Shown piece after piece: positions 5,167 through 6,088 of a DNA stretch of 6,088 nucleotides. A program made the translations under genes and the position numbers. Origin of the DNA: Pseudomonadota bacterium (lineage in GTDB: Bacteria > Pseudomonadota > Alphaproteobacteria > Sphingomonadales > Sphingomonadaceae); contig JAEZES010000272.1 in the NCBI GenBank assembly GCA_023432995.1, forward strand, positions 1-6,088, in the 5' to 3' direction. A model generated the notes under the pieces. That model had not been told where the DNA came from. It did no database searches and saw only the letters and a program-made list of their open reading frames with translations. The first letter of the stretch is position 1. Every line of letters begins with the position of its first letter.

Positions 5167-6088
5167 GCGCATCCTGATCGAGGCGGGCAACGGCACCTTC
5201 GCGGTCGAAGGCGGCAGGATCGCCGAACCCTCGGGACGCTACGAAGTGGTGCTGCGGGTGCCGGCGGGCGAGGCGCGCCCGGGCCTGATCAACGCCCACG
5301 ACCACCTGCATTTCAATCACTACGGCCGGCTCGGCCATCCGCCCTACGCCGACGCGCAGGACTGGGCGCGCGACGTCCAGCGTCGCGTGCGCAGCCGGAT
5401 CGCGGCCGCGCTCGCTTTGCCCCGGCGGCAGGCGCTGCGCGTGGGGGCGTGGAAGAACCTGTTCGCCGGGGTCACCTCGGTCGTCCACCACGACCCGTGG
5501 GAGCCCGACTTCGACGCCGGGTTCCCGCTGCGCGTCCTGCGCGTTCCCGCGGCTCATGCGCCGGGCCTGGGCCCCGCCGCCCCCGCCGAATTCGGCGACG
5601 GTCCCTTCTGCCTGCACCTCGCCGAAGGCCGCAGCCTCCGCTCGGCCGAGGAGTTTCGCCAGGTCCGCGCGGCGGGCCTGCTCGGACCGAACCTGATCGC
5701 CGTGCACGGCCTCGGGATCGCCGAAAACGACATCGAGGCGTTCCGCGCCTCGGGCGCAGCGCTCGTCTGGTGCCCCAGCTCGAACCTGTTCCTGTACGGC
5801 CGGACGGCCCCGGCGGCGCTTCTCGCCGAAGGCGTCGATGTCCTGCTCGGCAGCGATTCGCTGGTCAGCGGTGCGGGCAACCTGCTCGACGAACTGCGCC
5901 TGGCGCGTTCGCTGGAGCTGGTGAGCGACGCGCGGCTGGCGCAGGCGGTAGGCGAAGTCGCCGCGCGCCGGCTCGGCCTGCGTCCGCCGGCGCTGGCCCC
6001 CGGCGAGCCGGCCGACCTGGTGGTGCTCGAACGGCCGCTGCTCGAGGCCACTGCGGGCGACGTCGCGCTGGTCATGGTCGGCGGCGCG
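5159..6088 (+). CDS. Metal-dependent amidohydrolase, TRZ/ATZ/cytosine-deaminase type (3' end cut by window)
   Basis: Predicted hydrolase or deaminase of the amidohydrolase superfamily. The first 310 codons are present and no stop is reached before the window edge. Translation gives the full set of expected metal ligands: H47 and H49 (GLINAHDHLHF, strand 1), H153 with nearby E156 (CLHLAEG, strand 5), H183 (AVHG, strand 6) and D233 (LLGSDSL, strand 8). KNLFAGVTSVVHHDP at 99-113 and WCPSSNLFLYG at 204-214 are also typical of the family. The order HxH, H, H, D without a bridging lysine suggests a mononuclear enzyme like cytosine deaminase, S-adenosylhomocysteine/MTA deaminase or triazine hydrolases. 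GEPADLVVLE (282-291) returns to the small beta-sandwich, so most of the domain is present. The N-terminal segment before the HxH is short, and the strand 1 to strand 5 stretch is compact. The ATG at 5159 overlaps the upstream gene by 8 nt; no clear Shine-Dalgarno is seen, so translational coupling is likely. The substrate is unknown. Confidence 0.92.
   Translation, partial: MAERILIEAGNGTFAVEGGRIAEPSGRYEVVLRVPAGEARPGLINAHDHLHFNHYGRLGHPPYADAQDWARDVQRRVRSRIAAALALPRRQALRVGAWKNLFAGVTSVVHHDPWEPDFDAGFPLRVLRVPAAHAPGLGPAAPAEFGDGPFCLHLAEGRSLRSAEEFRQVRAAGLLGPNLIAVHGLGIAENDIEAFRASGAALVWCPSSNLFLYGRTAPAALLAEGVDVLLGSDSLVSGAGNLLDELRLARSLELVSDARLAQAVGEVAARRLGLRPPALAPGEPADLVVLERPLLEATAGDVALVMVGGA

Noticed and set aside
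4556..5707. Minus-strand open frame of 383 codons
   Set aside because: It runs antisense across the third methyltransferase and the start of the amidohydrolase; the translation becomes an Arg/Ala/Pro repeat-like string and has no domain.
5554..6075. Minus-strand open frame of 173 codons near the right edge
   Set aside because: It is antisense to the amidohydrolase, whose plus-strand translation contains correctly spaced metal ligands; the antisense product is Ser/Arg/Ala-rich and featureless.

Overview
The window is a single, gap-free, plus-strand gene run from a high-GC bacterium. GC is roughly 70% by eye, with G/C-ending codons dominant and Lys rare in the proteins. Nothing in the sequence fixes the phylum. 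GC-rich groups such as Acidobacteriota, Myxococcota, Gemmatimonadota or Actinobacteriota would all fit, and this is only an impression. There are no RNA genes, mobile elements, CRISPR arrays, terminators or non-coding stretches longer than 11 nt between genes. Both ends of the run are cut by the window: gene 1 begins 9 nt from the left edge and gene 6 runs off the right edge.

Layout: (1) 10-810, a class I SAM-dependent methyltransferase; (2) 807-2312, a cobalamin-binding-type radical SAM enzyme; (3) 2324-3715, a second, distinct cobalamin-binding-type radical SAM enzyme of the BchE-like kind; (4) 3716-4492, a second class I methyltransferase; (5) 4489-5166, a third class I methyltransferase starting at GTG; (6) 5159-6088, the first 310 codons of a metal-dependent amidohydrolase of the TRZ/ATZ/cytosine-deaminase type. 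Junctions are ATGA overlap, 11-nt gap, zero gap, GTGA overlap and 8-nt overlap. This indicates one polycistronic message with translational coupling.

Functionally, five of the six genes are predicted to use S-adenosylmethionine: three by polar methyl transfer and two by radical chemistry. The sixth is a hydrolase or deaminase. This looks like part of a biosynthetic or tailoring operon for a small molecule or lipid whose scaffold genes lie outside the window. I do not recognise the operon as a characterised pathway, and no substrate can be read from the sequence. The main item worth following up is the combination itself: two different B12-radical-SAM enzymes, three unrelated methyltransferases and a compact amidohydrolase in one transcription unit.
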